Shown here: piece by piece, positions 18,800 to 30,000 of the stretch
How the letters are laid out: each line of letters opens with the position of its first letter
How positions within the stretch are numbered: position 1 is the stretch's first letter
Origin: Chryseobacterium aurantiacum
Lineage (GTDB): Bacteria; Bacteroidota; Bacteroidia; Flavobacteriales; Weeksellaceae
Reading direction: 5' to 3'
Assembly (NCBI RefSeq): GCF_003020585.1
Contig: NZ_PXUE01000001.1
Location: forward strand, 186,001-250,000
Length of the DNA: 64,000 nucleotides
Notes under the pieces: model-generated
The model's input: the letters and a program-made list of their open reading frames with translations, nothing else
The model's database searches: none
What the model was told of the DNA's origin: nothing
Position numbers and translations under genes: made by a program

Positions 18800-18917
18800 A
18801 AATTTTACAACTCTTTGGCTAAGCCATGAATATTTTCATTTACAATTTTAAATGAGAAAGCTATCGGTTTGCCTATTTTATAAAACAAACACAAAAAAAA
18901 CAACAAATATCATTACA

Positions 18918-20045
18918 ATGAAAAGCAAATTATTCACACTAGCATTCTTATCTGCAGGTATTTCTATATATGCACAGGTTGGGATTAATGTATCGATGCC
19001 ACAGGCCTCTCTTGACGTGGTAGGTTTTCCATCCGATAATAATAAACTGGACGGCGTTATTGCCCCAAGGCTTACAGGGGTACAGTTGAAAGCCAAGACC
19101 TATACAACAGCCCAAACAGGGGCAATAGTATATGTAACTGTAGCGGAAACAACGCCTACCGGACAAACCGTTGATGTTGTAGTGCCCGGCTATTATTATT
19201 TTGATGGTACAAAATGGAGCAACTTAGGTTCTGACTGGCGGACAACAGGAAATACAGGAACTGTAGCTGCCACTGCTGGCTTGGGAAATGATGTTTCCTC
19301 CGGTAATTATTTAGGAACCAATGATGGGCAAAATTTGATACTGGCAACCCAGAAAAATGTAAAAGGAATTTTGGATGTAAACGGAACCCTGCGTGGAGGG
19401 AATTCTAATTCTACATCAGGGACTTTTGCATCATTCACATGGGGGTCTAATAATACGCTCACAAATAGTACTTCTTCCAATGTGGCCTTAGGAAAAGATA
19501 ATACAGTTTCTGCACAGGGAAATTTTCCTGCAGTTGCGATCGGATTAGGTAATACAGCAAATAATGGTGCTAAGGTTATTGGAAACTCTAATAATGCATC
19601 GGGAGCCAATAATTTAGTTTTTGGAAATCTGAACACAATAACAGGAATTACAGGGTTAACCCTTGGAAACAGTAATACTAATAACGGAGGTATTATTGTG
19701 GGAGCCGGAAATACAGCAGTAACCAATACCGTTGCCATAGGTTCTGCAAATGATGTTTCAGGAGGGCAGGCCATAGCCATAGGATTTACAGGAAAAGCAT
19801 TAGCAGGCCAATCAGTATATGCCAATAAAGCTCATGCCTTTTTTAATATAGGAAACGGGACTGATGCCATTGTTGGAGTTAATATGGTGCCCACAGCAGA
19901 TACAGCATCCGGAGCAGCTATTCAAATGAAAGGAATCGCTCCATCCAATAATACATGTACAAGCAAAGAAGAAGGAGCTATCCGTTACAATGCGACAGCG
20001 AAAGCGCACGAGGGATGTAATGGAACAATATGGAAAACATTCTAG
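18918..20045 (+). CDS. Secreted VGIN protein with YadA-head-like repeats
   Basis: I start it at ATG 18918 because the signal peptide (MKSKLFTLAFLSAGISIYAQ) begins there; the open frame extends upstream to 18852. About 375 residues: the family motif VGINVSMPQASLDVVG, a region DGVIAPRLTGVQLKAKTYT common in Bacteroidota tail-fibre-like proteins, then residues about 160-300 with repeated short motifs such as VALGKDNTVS, VAIGLGNTA and LTLGNSNTNNG. These look like the left-handed beta-roll repeats of trimeric autotransporter heads. The end has GAIRYNATAKAHEGCNGTIW. There is no YadA membrane anchor and no T9SS tail. A surface fibre or adhesin is inferred. Confidence 0.75.
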   Translation: MKSKLFTLAFLSAGISIYAQVGINVSMPQASLDVVGFPSDNNKLDGVIAPRLTGVQLKAKTYTTAQTGAIVYVTVAETTPTGQTVDVVVPGYYYFDGTKWSNLGSDWRTTGNTGTVAATAGLGNDVSSGNYLGTNDGQNLILATQKNVKGILDVNGTLRGGNSNSTSGTFASFTWGSNNTLTNSTSSNVALGKDNTVSAQGNFPAVAIGLGNTANNGAKVIGNSNNASGANNLVFGNLNTITGITGLTLGNSNTNNGGIIVGAGNTAVTNTVAIGSANDVSGGQAIAIGFTGKALAGQSVYANKAHAFFNIGNGTDAIVGVNMVPTADTASGAAIQMKGIAPSNNTCTSKEEGAIRYNATAKAHEGCNGTIWKTF

Positions 20046-20081
20046 CAAAAAAAATTAAACACAAACCTTAAAAATAAAAAA

Positions 20082-22682
20082 ATGACCAAAAAATTATTCG
20101 AGAAATTGACTGCAATGCTCATGACATTAGTAATGTCTGCTGTAGTATTTGCACAACAAGGCTATGAACCTATCCGAGGGATGGGAGTAGAAGCAAAACC
20201 TGTAAACAATTCAGGGATTTGTCTGGCATGTTACAACGGAAGTATGAATCCGGTAGTAGATGCTAACTTAGATAACAGCGTAAGTATGGGGAATTTTGCC
20301 TCTCTGGTAAGTGGAAACGGAATCTCTGTGAAGAATAAGAATACCTCTTATCCGGCAGGATATATCACCGGATTTAATGTTGATCTTGGGACAAGCTTTA
20401 TTACAATTGATCTGCTAAGTTCTTTGAGGATCAGTACGTATAAAAATGGTGTTCTTCAGGAAACAACTACCAGCAGTACTCTTTTATCGGTGCCCGCATT
20501 TGGAGGAAGCAAAAACAGAATATTCTTACATTTAAAAACCACCAAGGAGTTTGATGAAGTGAGGCTATACCAGACAAACGTTCTTTCTGTTTTCAGTGCT
20601 ATGAATGTGTATTATGCATTTGCATTTGATCCGGCAAAAGTACCTACGGATAATAATGGTATTTGTGATGATATCATTGCAGGAAGCGGTGTAGATGGTA
20701 ATGTGTCTGGAAGCAGTAGTTTCCTTGCTCCGCTTTCCTATGTTCAGAATAAAGAAAATATTGGAGACGGAAATAAAAACTCTTTCGGGAAAGTAGTTCT
20801 TCCAATAGGGTTGTTAGGATCTTATTCAGTGGGAGTTTTGGATAAAAATCAGGTGTATCCTGCTGGTAATAGAACGGGGTTTGTAATAGAACCAGATGAT
20901 CAGGGGAAACTTTTAAGTGCTGAATTCTTAAAAAATATTACCATTGAAACTTATTTATTCGGACAACTTCAGGATTCAAGACAATTATCAGATGGTGGAG
21001 GATTAATCAATATTAAAGTTCTTGGTTATGGTTCCGGAAAACAAAAAGTTACCCTTACGACTACCAAGCCATTCAATGAAGTAAGATTGAAAATTACCCA
21101 GACTTTAGGGTTTAACTTAGGAGCGCTTAAAGTATATTATGCTTTTGAAGAACCCCTGTCATGTGAATGTGATGATAAAATACAGACAAGTGGCTCTGCT
21201 ATCCCCGGAAACTTGGTAACAGGAGGAAGCTGGACATCAGGACCTGGTTTTCTGGGACTTATTTTAGCAAAAATGACAAATCCAGAGGCTATTGTTGATA
21301 ATAATCCATCCAATTATGCAACAGCAACAGTTCCTGCGGCATCAATCTTTAGTATTTTCTCAGCATTTGCTACAGTAAGCAGTAACTCCATACTGCCTGT
21401 CAATACAATGGCCGGATTTACAGTAGAAAAGGCAGGAAACCTTCTTGGAGTAAGCGTTCTGGAAAATATTACAGTGACCTTGTACAATGGAAACGCCGTT
21501 ACAGATACCTTTACAAGCTCAGGAAGTCTTATCAGCGGAAACTTCTTTACTACCAACTCAAATAAGTTCTATGTAGGAGGTAAAGCTACAAAGCCCTTTA
21601 ACCGTATGAAGATTACTTTCAATAGCGGAACCGCTGTTCGTATTCCTCAGAACTACTATATCTACAATGCCTTTGCAAGTAAAGATGATGATAATGACGG
21701 AACACCAAATTGCTTTGATCGCTGCCCTGGAGGTGATGACAGCATTGATAATAACGGAAATGGTATTCCGGATTGCGCAGAAGGATGTACGGTGGTTAAT
21801 GATAAGTCGCCAACATTAGATACAGATGGCGATGGTATTGTTGATGCTTGTGATTTTGATTCTGATAATGATGGTATTCCGGATTCAATGGAAGATTTTG
21901 ATAAAAACGGAAAATTTGAAGATGATGATATGGAAGGAGATATTTTAATTACGCCTATACTTGGAGATGCCATTCCAAATTATCGTGACCTGGATTCTGA
22001 TAATGACGGAATCCTGGATCTATTCGAATCTGGAATTCCTACCTCAGTAATCAATCAAATTGATGCAGATCATAATGGGGTCATAGATGCTGGGGTAGTG
22101 GTAGGAAACAATGGTTTAGCTGATGTACTGGAGACTTATCCGGATTCAGGTACTTTGAAATATCCTATTAAAAATACAGACGGAGACGGTCTTCCTGATT
22201 TCCTTGATCTTACTTCCAATGGTTCAGATCTTGACTTGTACCAAATTGGAAAAGGTAATCTGGATACAACAGGAGGAGGCTTTATTTCTACGATTGATGA
22301 TAAGGATAGAGATGGTATTCAGGCAGTGGTAGATACTGATCTGGTGAAGAGAGGATCACCTAATTCTCCACTTTCTCCTTATGCCTCATTGTTGAAAAAT
22401 GCATCAATGAATTTTGAGAAAATTACAAAAAGTTCAGAAATAACGGGTGTTGCAAACGATGTTAAGGTATTTCCTAATCCGGTAAAATCAGGGGATAACC
22501 TTATGATTACAGCGGCGGAAGAAGGAGTTTATACATTGTTCTCATCACAGGGACAAGTAGTTAAGTCTGATAAATTCACCGCACGTACAGGTATTAATAC
22601 CTCTTCATTGCCTACAGGCATCTATATTATTAAGATAGAAACTAAGTCTACGGTAAAATCTTATAAGGTGATTGTAAAATAA
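20082..22682 (+). CDS. T9SS type A protein with TSP3-like calcium repeats
   Basis: 866 residues with signal peptide (cleavage after VVFAQ). Residues about 25-530 contain three related blocks of about 165 residues, each with a Cys-containing lead-in (GICLAC, GICDD, CECDD) and a NITVTLYN/NITIETYLFG segment, so an internal triplication. Then Asp-rich thrombospondin type 3-like Ca2+ repeats (DDDNDGTPNCFDRCPGGDD, DTDGDGIVDACDFDSDNDG) span about 530-760. The C-terminus is a type A sorting domain (VKVFPNPVKSGDN ... GIYIIKIETKSTVKSYKVIVK). It is probably a long surface protein or adhesin. A terminator follows. Confidence 0.85.
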   Translation: MTKKLFEKLTAMLMTLVMSAVVFAQQGYEPIRGMGVEAKPVNNSGICLACYNGSMNPVVDANLDNSVSMGNFASLVSGNGISVKNKNTSYPAGYITGFNVDLGTSFITIDLLSSLRISTYKNGVLQETTTSSTLLSVPAFGGSKNRIFLHLKTTKEFDEVRLYQTNVLSVFSAMNVYYAFAFDPAKVPTDNNGICDDIIAGSGVDGNVSGSSSFLAPLSYVQNKENIGDGNKNSFGKVVLPIGLLGSYSVGVLDKNQVYPAGNRTGFVIEPDDQGKLLSAEFLKNITIETYLFGQLQDSRQLSDGGGLINIKVLGYGSGKQKVTLTTTKPFNEVRLKITQTLGFNLGALKVYYAFEEPLSCECDDKIQTSGSAIPGNLVTGGSWTSGPGFLGLILAKMTNPEAIVDNNPSNYATATVPAASIFSIFSAFATVSSNSILPVNTMAGFTVEKAGNLLGVSVLENITVTLYNGNAVTDTFTSSGSLISGNFFTTNSNKFYVGGKATKPFNRMKITFNSGTAVRIPQNYYIYNAFASKDDDNDGTPNCFDRCPGGDDSIDNNGNGIPDCAEGCTVVNDKSPTLDTDGDGIVDACDFDSDNDGIPDSMEDFDKNGKFEDDDMEGDILITPILGDAIPNYRDLDSDNDGILDLFESGIPTSVINQIDADHNGVIDAGVVVGNNGLADVLETYPDSGTLKYPIKNTDGDGLPDFLDLTSNGSDLDLYQIGKGNLDTTGGGFISTIDDKDRDGIQAVVDTDLVKRGSPNSPLSPYASLLKNASMNFEKITKSSEITGVANDVKVFPNPVKSGDNLMITAAEEGVYTLFSSQGQVVKSDKFTARTGINTSSLPTGIYIIKIETKSTVKSYKVIVK

Positions 22683-22708
22683 ATATAAAAATTCTTAATG
22701 TTAATAAG

Positions 22709-22737
22709 GGCTGTCCAATAATGGGCAGTCTTTTTTA
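22709..22737 (+). terminator. Terminator after cassette 2
   Basis: GGCTGTCC (22709-22716) pairs with GGGCAGTC (22723-22730), including two G-U pairs, and is followed by six Ts. Confidence 0.75.
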
Positions 22738-22766
22738 TTTTAATAATCTCAAAATGAGCGTATTTG

Positions 22767-22798
22767 TTTGTATTTGTGAATGAAATTTTGTATCTTTG
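22767..22798 (+). promoter_or_regulatory. rpoB promoter
   Basis: TTTG at 22767-22770 and TATCTTTG at 22791-22798 with a 20-bp spacer fit the flavobacterial -33/-7 pattern closely. It follows the cassette 2 terminator, so rpoBC forms its own transcription unit. Confidence 0.7.
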
Positions 22799-22804
22799 CA
22801 CCTC

Positions 22805-23138
22805 TTTTGGCGCGAAAATTTGTATGTAAATTTATAAAATATTGAAAATCAACTCTTTCATTGTGTAAAAACATGAAAGGGGTTTCGTGTTTATGGATAT
22901 TGCAGGTAATATAGCCTCAAAAGTAATAAAAGTATTTTGCATTACGCTGTGAAAAGATATACCAGTGTTGCAGTTAGGAATCAGATAAAAGACCTAAAGA
23001 ACATAGAATAAAGAACAAAGATCGATAATTGCGCCAAAATTTTCTTCTCTTTTTCTTTTTTTATTACTCTTTTCCCTTTTTCTCTCCTGATATTTTTTAA
23101 TGAATCAAAATATTTTTTAACCCTTTCTTAAAAGTTTT
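22805..23138 (+). promoter_or_regulatory. Long structured leader of rpoB
   Basis: About 335 nt lie between the predicted start point and the rpoB ATG, with no open frame of note. TTTTGGCGC (22805-22813) can pair with GCGCCAAAA (23031-23039), closing a large domain that contains smaller hairpins (CTTTCAT/ATGAAAG near 22855-22880 and GTAAT/ATTAC near 22924-22946). A nearly pure pyrimidine tract (23040-23090) and AT-rich sequence follow up to the start codon. The layout suggests post-transcriptional control of RNA polymerase synthesis, but this is inference. Confidence 0.45.
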
Positions 23139-26100
23139 ATGAGTAAAACAAAATCAACAACTCAAGGAAATCCGAGAATTAATTTCTCATCAGCGAAAGG
23201 AAAAATCATCACTCCAGACTTCTTGGATATCCAAATCGAGTCTTTCAGAGAATTTTTCCAGCTTGATACACTTCCTGAAGCCAGAAAGACAGAAGCTCTT
23301 TACAAGACTTTCCAAGAGAACTTTCCAATTACAGATTCTAGAAATCAATTCGTATTGGAATTCTTGGACTATCTGGTAGATTCTCCACGTTATTCAATCG
23401 ATGAATGTGTGGAAAGAGGACTTACTTATTCAGTTCCTCTAAAAGCAAGACTTAAATTATATTGTACTGACCCGGAACACGAAGATTTCCAAACAGTGGT
23501 TCAGGATGTATATTTAGGTCCGGTTCCTTATATGACTCCTTCTGGTTCATTCATTATCAATGGAGCAGAGCGTGTAATCGTAACTCAGTTACACAGATCT
23601 CCGGGTGTATTCTTCGGACAAACTTACCACGCTAACGGAACCAAACTTTACTATTCAAGAATTATCCCTTTCAAAGGATCTTGGATGGAATTTACAACAG
23701 ATATTAACAGCGTAATGTACGCGTATATCGACCGTAAGAAAAAATTACCATTAACAACTTTATTAAGAGCTATCGGTTACGAATCTGACAAGGATATCCT
23801 TCAGATCTTCGACCTTGCAGAAGAAGTGAAAGTTTCTAAAGCGGCACTTAAAAAAGTAGAAGGGAGAACATTGGCTGCGAGAGTATTGAACACTTGGTTC
23901 GAAGATTTCGTAGACGAAGATACAGGTGAAGTAGTTTCTATCGAAAGAAACGAAATCATCTTAGATAGAGAAACTATTCTTGAAAAAGAACACTTAGATC
24001 TTATCTTGGATGCTGGTGTGAAGTCTATCTTGATTCACAAAGAAAACAGCAATGAATTCTCTATCATCCAGAATACATTACAAAAAGACCCTACTAACTC
24101 TGAAAAAGAAGCGGTAGAGTATATTTATCGTCAGTTAAGAAATGCAGATCCACCAGACGAGGAAACTGCAAGAGGAATTATTGAAAAATTATTCTTCTCT
24201 GAGCAAAGATATTCATTGGGTGAAGTTGGACGTTACAGATTGAACAAAAAGTTAGGTCTAAACATCCCAACTACAACTGAGGTTCTTACAAAAGAAGATA
24301 TCATTGCTATCGTAAGACACTTAATCGAGCTTGTAAACTCTAAAGCTGAGGTTGATGATATTGACCACTTATCAAACAGAAGAATTAAAACTGTTGGTGA
24401 GCAATTAGCAGGACAGTTCGGGGTAGGTCTTTCAAGAATTGCAAGAACAATCAAGGAAAGAATGAACGTTAGAGATAACGAAATCTTTACTCCGCTTGAC
24501 CTTGTAAATGCTAAGACTTTAACATCTGTAATTAACTCGTTCTTTGGTACCAACCAGCTTTCTCAGTTCATGGACCAAACCAACCCTCTATCAGAAATCA
24601 CGCACAAGCGTAGACTTTCTGCACTAGGGCCTGGTGGTTTATCAAGAGAAAGAGCAGGTTTCGAGGTTCGTGACGTTCACCATACTCACTACGGAAGAAT
24701 TTGTCCGATTGAAACTCCGGAAGGACCAAACATCGGTTTGATTTCATCTCTAGGTATTTATGCTAAAATCAACAGACTAGGTTTCATCGAAACTCCATAT
24801 AGAAAAGTAGAAGACAGCAAGATTAATCTTAATGCTGACCCTATTTATCTTAATGCAGAAGACGAAGAAGACAAAGTAATTGCTCAGGCAAACGTTGAAT
24901 TGAGTGATAATGGAGACTTCTTAACAGACAGAATTATTGCAAGATTAGATGGTGACTACCCTGTAGTTGAGCCATCTCAGGTTAACCTTATTGATGTTGC
25001 ACCAAACCAGATCTCTGGTATCTCTGCTTCATTGATTCCGTTCCTTGAGCATGATGATGCGAACCGTGCATTGATGGGATCTAACATGATGCGTCAGGCC
25101 GTTCCTCTATTGAAGCCACAGGCTCCAATTGTTGGTACTGGGCTTGAGCAGCAAGTTGCAAGAGATTCAAGAATTTTGATCAATGCTGAAGGTACAGGTA
25201 CTGTAGAGTATGTGGATGCTGATAAGATCACTATTAAATACGAAAGAAGCGAAGACGAAGATTTAGTACAATTCGAGTCTGCTACTAAAACATACAAACT
25301 TACTAAGTTTAGAAAAACCAACCAGAGTACAACAATCACACTAAGACCAAACGTAAGAGTAGGTGACGTAGTGGAGAAAGGACAAGTACTTTGCGACGGT
25401 TATGCTACTGAAAAAGGAGAATTAGCTCTTGGTAGAAACTTAGTGGTAGCGTTCATGCCTTGGAAAGGATACAACTTTGAGGATGCAATCGTAATCAACG
25501 AAAAAGTTGTACGTGAAGACTGGTTTACTTCAATCCACGTGGATGAGTACTCTCTTGAAGTTCGTGATACCAAATTAGGTATGGAAGAACTTACAGCAGA
25601 TATTCCAAACGTTTCTGAAGAAGCTACTAAAGATCTTGACGAGAACGGTATGATCAGAATCGGTGCTGAAGTGAAGCCTGGAGATATCATGATTGGTAAA
25701 ATTACTCCAAAAGGTGAATCTGACCCGACTCCTGAAGAAAAACTTCTTAGAGCAATCTTTGGTGATAAAGCTGGTGATGTAAAAGATGCATCATTAAAAG
25801 CTGACTCTTCATTAAGAGGAGTTGTTATCAACAAGAAATTGTTCTCTAGAAACATTAAAGACAAAAAGAAAAGAACTGAAGAAAAACTTAGACTAGAAGA
25901 GATTGAAAACACTTATAAGGCTAAGTTTGATGAGTTGAGAAACACTTTAATTGAAAAATTAAATACACTGGTAAGCGGTAAAACTTCTCAAGGGGTACAA
26001 AATGACCTTGACGAAGAGATCATCGGTAAAGGTGTGAAGTTCACTCACAAATTGTTAACTTCAGTTGAAGATTATGTAAACGTTAGTGGTGCAGACTGGA

Positions 26101-26960
26101 CAGTAGACGCTGACAAGAATGAATTGATCAAACAATTAATTCACAATTACAAAATCAAATATAACGACATCCAAGGAGTTAAAAACCGTGAGAAATTCGC
26201 AATTTCAATCGGAGATGAACTTCCTGCAGGTATCATGAAGCTAGCTAAAGTTTACATCGCTAAGAAACGTAAACTGAATGTAGGAGATAAAATGGCAGGA
26301 CGTCACGGTAACAAAGGTATCGTTTCAAGAATCGTTCGTGAAGAAGATATGCCATTCTTAGAAGATGGAACACCAGTAGATATCGTATTGAATCCACTAG
26401 GGGTACCTTCTCGTATGAACATCGGTCAGATCTATGAAACAGTTCTTGGATGGGCTGGTCAGAAGCTGGGTATGAAGTTCGCTACGCCAATTTTTGATGG
26501 GGCAACTCTTGATCAGATTACTGAATATACAGAGAAAGCAGGTCTTCCTAAATTCGGTCACACTCACCTTTATGATGGTGGTACCGGAGAAAGATTTACT
26601 CAGGCTGCAACTGTAGGTATCATTTACATGTTGAAACTAGGACACATGGTTGATGACAAAATGCACGCACGTTCTATCGGACCTTACTCATTGATTACTC
26701 AGCAGCCGTTAGGAGGTAAAGCTCAGTTCGGTGGTCAGAGATTCGGAGAGATGGAGGTTTGGGCACTTGAAGCATTCGGTGCATCAAACATCTTGAGAGA
26801 AATCTTGACTGTGAAGTCAGATGACGTGATTGGTAGAGCGAAAACTTATGAAGCAATTGCTAAGGGTGAATCTATGCCTGAACCAGGTATTCCGGAATCA
26901 TTCAACGTATTACTTCACGAGTTACAAGGACTTGGACTTGACGTAAGACTTGAGGAATAA
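23139..26960 (+). CDS. rpoB: RNA polymerase beta subunit
   Basis: 1273 residues, normal for Bacteroidota. The rifampicin-resistance region (about 24540-24650) reads [20 protein letters not shown] then [17 protein letters not shown], with all the usual drug-contact residues, so it appears rifampicin-sensitive by sequence. The active-site segments [15 protein letters not shown] (here [14 protein letters not shown]) and the C-terminal clamp part [16 protein letters not shown] are present. Codon usage is highly biased. 83 bp of repeat-rich spacer separate it from rpoC. Confidence 0.99.
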   Translation: MSKTKSTTQGNPRINFSSAKGKIITPDFLDIQIESFREFFQLDTLPEARKTEALYKTFQENFPITDSRNQFVLEFLDYLVDSPRYSIDECVERGLTYSVPLKARLKLYCTDPEHEDFQTVVQDVYLGPVPYMTPSGSFIINGAERVIVTQLHRSPGVFFGQTYHANGTKLYYSRIIPFKGSWMEFTTDINSVMYAYIDRKKKLPLTTLLRAIGYESDKDILQIFDLAEEVKVSKAALKKVEGRTLAARVLNTWFEDFVDEDTGEVVSIERNEIILDRETILEKEHLDLILDAGVKSILIHKENSNEFSIIQNTLQKDPTNSEKEAVEYIYRQLRNADPPDEETARGIIEKLFFSEQRYSLGEVGRYRLNKKLGLNIPTTTEVLTKEDIIAIVRHLIELVNSKAEVDDIDHLSNRRIKTVGEQLAGQFGVGLSRIARTIKERMNVRDNEIFTPLDLVNAKTLTSVINSFFGTNQLSQFMDQTNPLSEITHKRRLSALGPGGLSRERAGFEVRDVHHTHYGRICPIETPEGPNIGLISSLGIYAKINRLGFIETPYRKVEDSKINLNADPIYLNAEDEEDKVIAQANVELSDNGDFLTDRIIARLDGDYPVVEPSQVNLIDVAPNQISGISASLIPFLEHDDANRALMGSNMMRQAVPLLKPQAPIVGTGLEQQVARDSRILINAEGTGTVEYVDADKITIKYERSEDEDLVQFESATKTYKLTKFRKTNQSTTITLRPNVRVGDVVEKGQVLCDGYATEKGELALGRNLVVAFMPWKGYNFEDAIVINEKVVREDWFTSIHVDEYSLEVRDTKLGMEELTADIPNVSEEATKDLDENGMIRIGAEVKPGDIMIGKITPKGESDPTPEEKLLRAIFGDKAGDVKDASLKADSSLRGVVINKKLFSRNIKDKKKRTEEKLRLEEIENTYKAKFDELRNTLIEKLNTLVSGKTSQGVQNDLDEEIIGKGVKFTHKLLTSVEDYVNVSGADWTVDADKNELIKQLIHNYKIKYNDIQGVKNREKFAISIGDELPAGIMKLAKVYIAKKRKLNVGDKMAGRHGNKGIVSRIVREEDMPFLEDGTPVDIVLNPLGVPSRMNIGQIYETVLGWAGQKLGMKFATPIFDGATLDQITEYTEKAGLPKFGHTHLYDGGTGERFTQAATVGIIYMLKLGHMVDDKMHARSIGPYSLITQQPLGGKAQFGGQRFGEMEVWALEAFGASNILREILTVKSDDVIGRAKTYEAIAKGESMPEPGIPESFNVLLHELQGLGLDVRLEE

Positions 26961-26964
26961 TTTT

Positions 26965-27030
26965 AAATTTTGAATGTCAAATTTTGAATCAATTCAAAAT
27001 TTTATAATCCAAAATTTATAATCCAAAATC
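26965..27030. repeat. Repeat-built spacer between rpoB and rpoC
   Basis: AAATTTTGAAT occurs at 26965-26975 and 26979-26989, and inverted (ATTCAAAATTT) at 26992-27002. The last two form a perfect 11-bp palindrome with a 2-nt centre. Then TATAATCCAAAATT and TATAATCCAAAATC follow in tandem (27003-27030). The spacer is thus almost entirely made of repeats; no poly-T follows, so it is not a normal terminator. Confidence 0.7.
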
Positions 27031-27043
27031 TAAAATCTAAAAA

Positions 27044-30000
27044 ATGTCAAATAAAAATAAATCAAGTAGATTTAATAAAATAACCATCGGTTTAGCTTCA
27101 CCGGAGTCTATTTTACAAGACTCAAGAGGGGAAGTTTTAAAACCGGAAACTATTAACTACAGAACTCACAAACCGGAAAGAGACGGATTATTCTGTGAGA
27201 AAATTTTTGGTCCTGTAAAGGATTACGAATGTGCTTGTGGTAAATACAAGAGAATTCGTTACAAAGGGATCGTTTGTGACCGTTGTGGAGTAGAAGTTAC
27301 TGAGAAAAAAGTAAGAAGAGAGAGAATCGGACACATTAATCTTGTAGTTCCTATCGCTCACATCTGGTATTTCCGTTCTTTACCAAACAAAATCGGTTAC
27401 CTTCTAGGAATTCCTTCTAAGAAATTAGATATGATCATCTACTACGAAAGATATGTAGTGATTCAACAAGGTATTGCTAAGAAATTAGACGGTTCTGATT
27501 TTGAAAATATGGAATTCCTTACAGAAGAAGAGTATCTTGATATCATGGAGACTCTTCCTGTAGAAAACCAGTATCTTGATGATTCTGATCCAAACAAATT
27601 CATCGCCAGAATGGGTGCTGAAGCGGTAGAAGATCTATTAAAAAGAATCGATCTTGATGCATTGTCTTTCGACTTGAGACACAAAGCTCACAATGAAGGT
27701 TCTAAGCAAAGAAGAACTGAAGCTCTAAAAAGATTGAACGTTGTAGAAGCATTAAGAGGTGCTAATACAAGAATGATCAACAGACCAGAGTGGATGATCA
27801 TGCGTGTACTTCCTGTTATACCACCAGAACTAAGACCATTAGTTCCATTGGATGGAGGACGTTTCGCAACTTCTGACTTAAATGACCTTTATAGAAGAGT
27901 TATTATCAGAAATAACCGTTTGAAGAGATTATTGGAGATCAAAGCTCCTGAAGTAATCTTGAGAAACGAGAAGCGTATGCTTCAGGAATCAGTAGATTCA
28001 TTATTCGATAACACAAGAAAATCTTCTGCAGTAAAATCTGAATCAAACAGACCATTGAAATCACTTTCTGATTCATTGAAAGGTAAGCAAGGTCGTTTCC
28101 GTCAGAACTTACTAGGGAAAAGGGTAGATTACTCTGCGCGTTCGGTAATTGTTGTAGGTCCAAACTTACAGCTTCACGAATGTGGTATTCCTAAAGATAT
28201 GGCAGCTGAACTTTACAAACCATTCATCATTAGAAAACTAATTGAAAGAGGAATTGTAAAAACAGTAAAATCTGCAAAGAGAATTATTGATAGAAAAGAA
28301 CCAGTAGTTTATGATATCCTTGAAAACGTGATGAAAGGTCACCCTGTTCTACTGAACAGAGCACCTACGCTTCACAGATTGGGTATTCAGGCTTTCCAAC
28401 CTAAGATGATCGAAGGTAAGGCAATCCAGCTACACCCGTTAGTAACAACAGCATTCAACGCCGATTTCGATGGTGACCAGATGGCGGTACACTTACCGTT
28501 AGGACCAGAAGCAATCCTTGAAGCTCAGTTATTAATGCTAGGTTCTCAAAACATCTTGAACCCTGCCAACGGTTCTCCAATTACAGTACCTTCTCAGGAC
28601 ATGGTTCTTGGTCTTTATTTCATGACTAAAGAATTGAGCTCTACAGAAGATATGAAAGTGAAAGGAGAAGGTCTTGCATTCTATTCTCCTGAAGAAGCGG
28701 AAATCGCTTATGCAGAAGGTAGAGTATCTTTAAATGCTAAAGTAAGATGTAGACTTCCTATCAAAGAAGATGGTGTAATCGTAACAAGATTAATCGAAAC
28801 TTCTGTAGGTAGAATTTTATTTAACCAGATTGTACCTAAGCAGGTAGGATATATCAATGAACTTCTTACTAAGAAATCATTGAGAAACGTTATCGGTAAG
28901 ATCCTTGCTGATACAGATTTCCCTACAACTGTGAAGTTCCTTGATGCAATGAAAGATTTAGGATATTCAAATGCATTTAAAGGAGGTCTTTCATTCTCAC
29001 TTGGGGATATTGTAGTTCCTGTTGAGAAAAAACAGATGATTGCTACTTCAATTGAAACTGTAGACGAAATTAGAGCTAACTATAACATGGGTCTAATTAC
29101 CGATACAGAACGTTATAACCAGGTAATCGACGTTTGGACAAACACCAACGCAGGATTAACTGAAATGATCATGAGCAGAATGAAAACTGACCAAGGTGGT
29201 TTCAACTCTGTATATATGATGCTTGACTCTGGAGCGAGGGGTTCTAAAGAACAGATCCGTCAGTTATCAGGGATGAGAGGTTTGATGGCAAAACCGCAAA
29301 AAGCCGGTTCTACCGGAGCGGAGATCATCGAAAACCCGATCCTTGCAAACTTTAAGGAAGGTCTTTCGATTCTAGAGTACTTTATCTCTACCCACGGTGC
29401 TCGTAAGGGTCTTGCGGATACCGCTCTTAAGACAGCCGATGCTGGTTACTTAACGAGAAGATTGGTAGACGTTGCACAGGACGTTATCGTTACAGAAGAT
29501 GACTGTGGAACACTAAGAGGTACAGAAGTTACTGCACTTAAGAAAAATGACGAGATCGTTGAAAGAATCTCTGAAAGAATCTTAGGTAGAGTATCCCTTC
29601 ATAATATCTACGATCCTGAAAGTGACGAGCTTATTGCTAGCGCAGATCAGGTGATCATTGAATCATTGGCGAAGAGAATCGAAGAAGCAGGATTAGAAGC
29701 TGTGGAGGTTCGTTCACCATTAACTTGTGAAGCTAAGAAAGGTATCTGTGCGAAATGTTACGGTAGAAACTTAGCAACAGGTAAAGTGATTCACATGGGT
29801 GAAGCAGTAGGTGTAATTGCAGCACAATCAATTGGGGAACCAGGTACTCAGCTTACGTTGAGAACTTTCCACCAAGGTGGTACTGCAGGTAACGTTTCTG
29901 AAAACCCATCCATTGTAGCTAGAAGAGATGGTATCGTTGAAATGGACGAAGTAAGAACAATTACTTCTGAAGATGAAAACGGTAATACAGCTGAGGTTGT

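Noticed and set aside
18852..18917. Upstream extension of the YadA-head-like protein (start at 18852)
   Set aside because: The extra 22 residues are basic and precede a complete signal peptide that begins at ATG 18918.
19307..19825. 172-residue minus-strand open frame, Pro/Val/Phe-rich
   Set aside because: It is the mirror of the repeated Gly/Asn segments of the YadA-head-like protein; repeats on one strand keep the opposite strand open.
22801..23138. tRNA or small protein gene in the rpoB leader
   Set aside because: No cloverleaf can be formed and all frames are short and AT-biased; a leader RNA explains it better.
25400..25912. 170-residue Ser-rich minus-strand open frame in rpoB
   Set aside because: Antisense shadow of rpoB produced by its biased codon use; no signal or domain.
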